Made by a program: the position numbers and the translations under genes
In this document: positions 61,245-64,000 of the stretch, piece by piece
Numbering within the stretch: the stretch's first letter is position 1
How the letters are laid out: each line of letters opens with the position of its first letter
The notes under the pieces: model-generated
What the model saw: only the letters and a program-made list of their open reading frames with translations
Told to the model about the DNA's origin: nothing
Databases searched by the model: none
Assembly (NCBI GenBank): GCA_011754535.1
Contig: JAAQVN010000001.1
Location: 3,720,001 to 3,784,000 of the forward strand
Reading direction: 5' to 3'
Source of the DNA: Enterobacter asburiae
GTDB taxonomy: Bacteria > Pseudomonadota > Gammaproteobacteria > Enterobacterales > Enterobacteriaceae
DNA length: 64,000 nucleotides

Positions 61245-62165
61245 ATGTCCGCGCAGGATCGCCAGACGTTATCGCTACCCTCGCTCAGAAATTTGCAGGC
61301 GTTTATCGCCGTTGCTAACGCCCTGAGCATCCATCAGGCGGCGGAACAGCTCAACGTCACGCCGTCAGCGGTAAGCCACCAGATCGCGTCGCTGGAATCG
61401 TGGCTGGGCAAGAAGTTATTCATCCGCAGCGGCAAAGGGGTTCAACTCACCCCGACGGGAGAAAAATATCTGCGGGAGGTCTCGGCGGCGATAAGCGCCA
61501 TCGGGCGCGCCACCGATCAGATCGTGAAAGAAAAAGATAATGCTGTGCTTCGCGTGCACTCTTCCCCCACCTTCGGGCTGTCCTGGCTGTTGCGCCGTCT
61601 GGGCAGATTCCGCGCCGAATATCCTGATATCACCATCAATCTCACCTGCTCCTATGAGAACCTGCAGTTCGCCAGAGATAATATCGACATTGATATCCGT
61701 CACGGTATTCCGGACTGGGACGCCTACCGGGTGATGACCATTAAAAACGACACGCTGGTGGTATTGGCCTCGCCGGACTATGCAGAAGAGCATCCCATCA
61801 GCACGCCCGCCGATCTGCTGCAACAGTCGCTTATCTCGTCCACCAGCACTCTGGTGAACTGGGAGAAATGGTTCGCCTGGCACAATATCGACAGGCCCTG
61901 GCTTAATTTCAGCCTCAGCTTCGACCGCTCCTACATGAGCTTTGAAGCGGCGCGCATGGGGCTTGGGTTTATTCTGGAGAGCAAAATGATGGCTACCGAT
62001 CACCTGAAGGATGGCTCGCTGGTACAGGTGCTGCCTGATGAAATGGGTATCGCCATCAATGCGCACCATCTGGTGATGCCGCACATGAACGAACGCGCGT
62101 GGAAGATCCAGCAGTTCGTCGAGTGGATTGACCGGGAGTTGCGATTGTCGGGGTATCACCTGTAG
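61245..62165 (+). CDS. LysR-family regulator (GcvA-type)
   Basis: The 306-residue protein opens LPSLRNLQAFIAVANALSIH with the helix-turn-helix QAAEQLNVTPSAVSHQIASL and a GcvA-like effector domain (LRVHSSPTFGLSWLLRRLGR). AAGGAG precedes ATG 61245. It is divergent from the MFS-SDR-transketolase operon across 215 bases and probably controls it. It also ends next to the convergent deaminase gene. Confidence 0.92.
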   Translation: MSAQDRQTLSLPSLRNLQAFIAVANALSIHQAAEQLNVTPSAVSHQIASLESWLGKKLFIRSGKGVQLTPTGEKYLREVSAAISAIGRATDQIVKEKDNAVLRVHSSPTFGLSWLLRRLGRFRAEYPDITINLTCSYENLQFARDNIDIDIRHGIPDWDAYRVMTIKNDTLVVLASPDYAEEHPISTPADLLQQSLISSTSTLVNWEKWFAWHNIDRPWLNFSLSFDRSYMSFEAARMGLGFILESKMMATDHLKDGSLVQVLPDEMGIAINAHHLVMPHMNERAWKIQQFVEWIDRELRLSGYHL

Positions 62166-62183
62166 CGATACCCCAACGTGGCG

Positions 62184-63563
62184 TCAGGCGACCGTGCCCC
62201 AGACCAGATCCCCCTTGTGGAACGTCGCGGTGCGCGGCGAAATGCGCGCCACCGCTTCGGCGGAGCAGGAGGCATCCACCAGCACAAAGCTGGCGTTGTC
62301 CTGCGCTTTTGGCCACACCCGTTCGCCTTTGTCGTTCAGCGGCAGCACGTCGCCGGTGGCGATACCGAGCGCGCGGGAGAGCGTCTGCTCGTTCGGGCGA
62401 ATGTAGAGCTGGGCGTAGAGATTCGCCTTCTCCAGCATGTCACCCAGGCCGTACGGCGACCAGTGGTCGATTACGCTGTCGGTGCCCGTCATCACGAACA
62501 CACCCTTGTCGCGCAGCTGCTTCAGCGGCATGTGCAGGGTGCCAATCGGCACGGTGGAGGCGATGGTCACCTGCTGCGCTGCCATGCGGGTGGCAATCTC
62601 ATCCACCTGCTGCTCGTTGAGCGTCGCCAGCGCGAAGGCGTGGCTGATGGTCAGCTTGCCCTTCAGCTCCGGCGTTCTCTCCACGGTTTCCAACATATAG
62701 TTCACCGCCGCCACGCCCGCCGGGCTGGTTTCATGCAGGTGAATATCCACCCCTTTGTCGTAGTCCAGCGCAATCTGGAACATCAGATCGAGGGATTTCT
62801 CCATGGCACCGTCAACGTTCGTCGGGTCCAGCCCACCCACGTAGTGCGCCCCGGCCTGCATCGCTTCGCGCATCAGTTTTTCTGAGTTGGAGAGCAGCAG
62901 GCCGTGCTGCGGGAAGGCGACGATTTCGCAGTCAAAGCCGGGTTTACGGCGCGATAAGACCGCCTGTAAATTTTCCAGATTTTTCAGGCCGGAGACCGGC
63001 TCAATGTTGCAGTGACTGCGGGCGATAGTGGAGCCTTTCGACTGGATAAGGTCGATAAGCGCCTCCGCGCGTTCCTGGGTATAGGGCTGCAGTTCCGGCA
63101 GCAGCTTCTGCTCAAGGCGGATCATGTCCTGAATCGTGGTGCCTGCAGGGCGGTTCAGGGAGCGCCACGGGCCGCCGTAGAAGGTTTTATCCAGGTGAAT
63201 GTGCATGTCGCGCATTGCCGGAAGCATCAGCTTTTTACCCGCATCGTAGCGCGGCAGGGTCGCGTCGGCGTGGCTGCCGTTGTCGCGCAGGGCGACAATC
63301 TTCCCGTCTTTGATCTCCAGCGTTTTCAGCTCGGTGCGGGTGCTCGTCGCCACGCTGCCGTCGAAATTAAACCCGGCTTCGAGCAGCACGTTGTCCAGAT
63401 AGTAATGCTTCGCGGTGATGTTCATCGGCTTGCCCGTCTCGCTGGTTGGTTTTGCAGAGTCGGCAGCATACGCGACGGAGCCGGTTGCGCCAAACAGCGC
63501 GCAGGCGGTGACCACTTTGCCGCTCTGGCTGATAAACTCACGGCGGCTTTTATTCTCATTCAT
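62184..63563 (-). CDS. Metal-dependent deaminase/amidohydrolase, YahJ-like, with Tat-type signal
   Basis: The 459-residue protein carries the amidohydrolase sites LPAMRDMHIHLDK, ARSHCNIEP, DIHLHETS, KLTISHAFAL and TGTDSVIDHW, the cytosine-deaminase-like subset that includes E. coli YahJ. The start ATG 63563 follows AAGGAAGATAAG. The N-terminus NKSRREFISQSGKVVTACAL with a cleavage-like AYAADS resembles a twin-arginine export signal. It follows the carbamate kinase gene by 1 base. In E. coli yahI-yahJ have the same order. The substrate is unknown. Confidence 0.85.
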   Translation of the reverse strand: MNENKSRREFISQSGKVVTACALFGATGSVAYAADSAKPTSETGKPMNITAKHYYLDNVLLEAGFNFDGSVATSTRTELKTLEIKDGKIVALRDNGSHADATLPRYDAGKKLMLPAMRDMHIHLDKTFYGGPWRSLNRPAGTTIQDMIRLEQKLLPELQPYTQERAEALIDLIQSKGSTIARSHCNIEPVSGLKNLENLQAVLSRRKPGFDCEIVAFPQHGLLLSNSEKLMREAMQAGAHYVGGLDPTNVDGAMEKSLDLMFQIALDYDKGVDIHLHETSPAGVAAVNYMLETVERTPELKGKLTISHAFALATLNEQQVDEIATRMAAQQVTIASTVPIGTLHMPLKQLRDKGVFVMTGTDSVIDHWSPYGLGDMLEKANLYAQLYIRPNEQTLSRALGIATGDVLPLNDKGERVWPKAQDNASFVLVDASCSAEAVARISPRTATFHKGDLVWGTVA

Positions 63564-63564
63564 C

Positions 63565-64000
63565 TTATCTTCCTTCATTCACAATATGGGTACCGGTTTC
63601 ACCACGCAGAGCGGCGGGCAGGCAGTCCGGCGAGGTGATAATCACGCGCCTGCCACCGTGGCGTAAAAACTCCAGCGATGCGACGATTTTGGGCAGCATG
63701 CTGCCCGCCGGGAAGTGGCCTTCGTCCATGTAGCGCGTCATTTGCGCCACGCTGACGGTGTCCAGCGCCTGCTGGTTCGGCTTGCCGAAGTTGACGCACA
63801 CCTTTTCCACGGCGGTGGTAATCACCAGCACGTCGGCGCGGATCTCGCGCGCCAGCAGCGCGGTGGAGAGATCTTTATCAATCACCGCGTCGACGCTCTG
63901 GTAATCGCCCTGCGCCGAGCGCACCACGGGAATACCGCCGCCGCCCGCGCCGATCACCACGAAGCCCTTTTGCGTCAATGTCTTGATCGCATCGGCCTCA
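63565..64000 (-). CDS. Carbamate kinase-like protein, C-terminal part (cut by window edge)
   Basis: The frame is open from the right edge (EADAIKTLTQKGFVVIGAGG) through GGGIPVVRSA, DKDLSTALLAREIRADVLVI to GSMLPKIVASLEFLRHGG and TGTHIV, the C-terminal half of the carbamate/aspartokinase fold (ArcC, YahI, YqeA). Such enzymes make ATP from carbamoyl phosphate in degradation of purines, cyanate, allantoin or arginine. Stop and next start are adjacent, coupling it with the deaminase. The N-terminal half is outside the window. Confidence 0.92.
   Translation of the reverse strand, partial: EADAIKTLTQKGFVVIGAGGGGIPVVRSAQGDYQSVDAVIDKDLSTALLAREIRADVLVITTAVEKVCVNFGKPNQQALDTVSVAQMTRYMDEGHFPAGSMLPKIVASLEFLRHGGRRVIITSPDCLPAALRGETGTHIVNEGR

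Overview
The window reads as the chromosome of an Enterobacterales member close to Enterobacter, Lelliottia or Leclercia. The evidence is the gene content: a nudI orthologue, a cspH/csp divergent pair, a complete bapABCD-type adhesin/secretion locus and yahIJ-like genes. Housekeeping-like, GC-rich stretches alternate with AT-rich accessory DNA. No rRNA or intact tRNA gene and no CRISPR array was seen.

Layout. 1-5 kb: the 5' third of a cyclic beta-1,2-glucan synthase-like gene running off the left edge, a small zinc-ribbon gene, a cspH gene interrupted by UGA, an intact csp gene, an H-NS paralogue and a VapBC toxin-antitoxin pair. 5.5-9 kb: an OmpR-type response regulator and sensor kinase, divergent from a MipA/OmpV outer-membrane protein, then an AraC-type regulator. 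8.8-21.5 kb: a region edged by two copies of the 3' end of one tyrosine recombinase (a 51-residue remnant at 8.8-9.0 kb, the intact 200-aa gene at 18.8-19.4 kb). Between the copies lie an IS30 remnant, a LysR gene, a ferredoxin-reductase remnant, an AhpD/azoreductase/acetyltransferase cluster with a MocR regulator, and an EmrAB-like pump under an IclR regulator. A MarR/double F420-type reductase operon follows the intact recombinase.

21.7-32.5 kb is a mosaic island, bracketed by two copies of a short GTCCGCTT/AGCGGAC repeat. It holds alpA, a recombinase-like protein lacking the catalytic serine, a YagK-type protein with HUH-like motifs, a zinc-ribbon gene next to a large STAND-like gene that has lost its 5' end, a cbtA toxin remnant, a DUF5983-type gene, an ssrA-3'-end-like attachment site with its terminator, a CP4-57-type integrase pseudogene and a very AT-rich two-gene ATPase/HNH system of the Septu (PtuAB) type. 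32.6-35 kb holds an acetyltransferase, a nucleotidyltransferase and two small envelope genes.

35.8-50.7 kb is a type I secretion locus: a 3,367-residue Ig-repeat adhesin followed by its outer-membrane channel, ABC transporter and membrane-fusion protein. A P4-phage immunity-like remnant follows at 50.8-51.5 kb. 51.7-57 kb is ordinary chromosome (nudI, AraC, aminotransferase, LysR/SDR, methyltransferase). 57-64 kb is catabolic: a split transketolase with SDR and MFS transporter, a LysR regulator, and a yahJ/yahI-like deaminase-carbamate kinase pair cut by the right edge.

The most interesting pieces are the defence-type genes at 24.8-32 kb, the UGA-interrupted cspH, the recombinase duplication whose protein is identical but whose DNA is diverged, and the uncharacterised split-transketolase operon. 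All calls come from reading the sequence; no database was searched.
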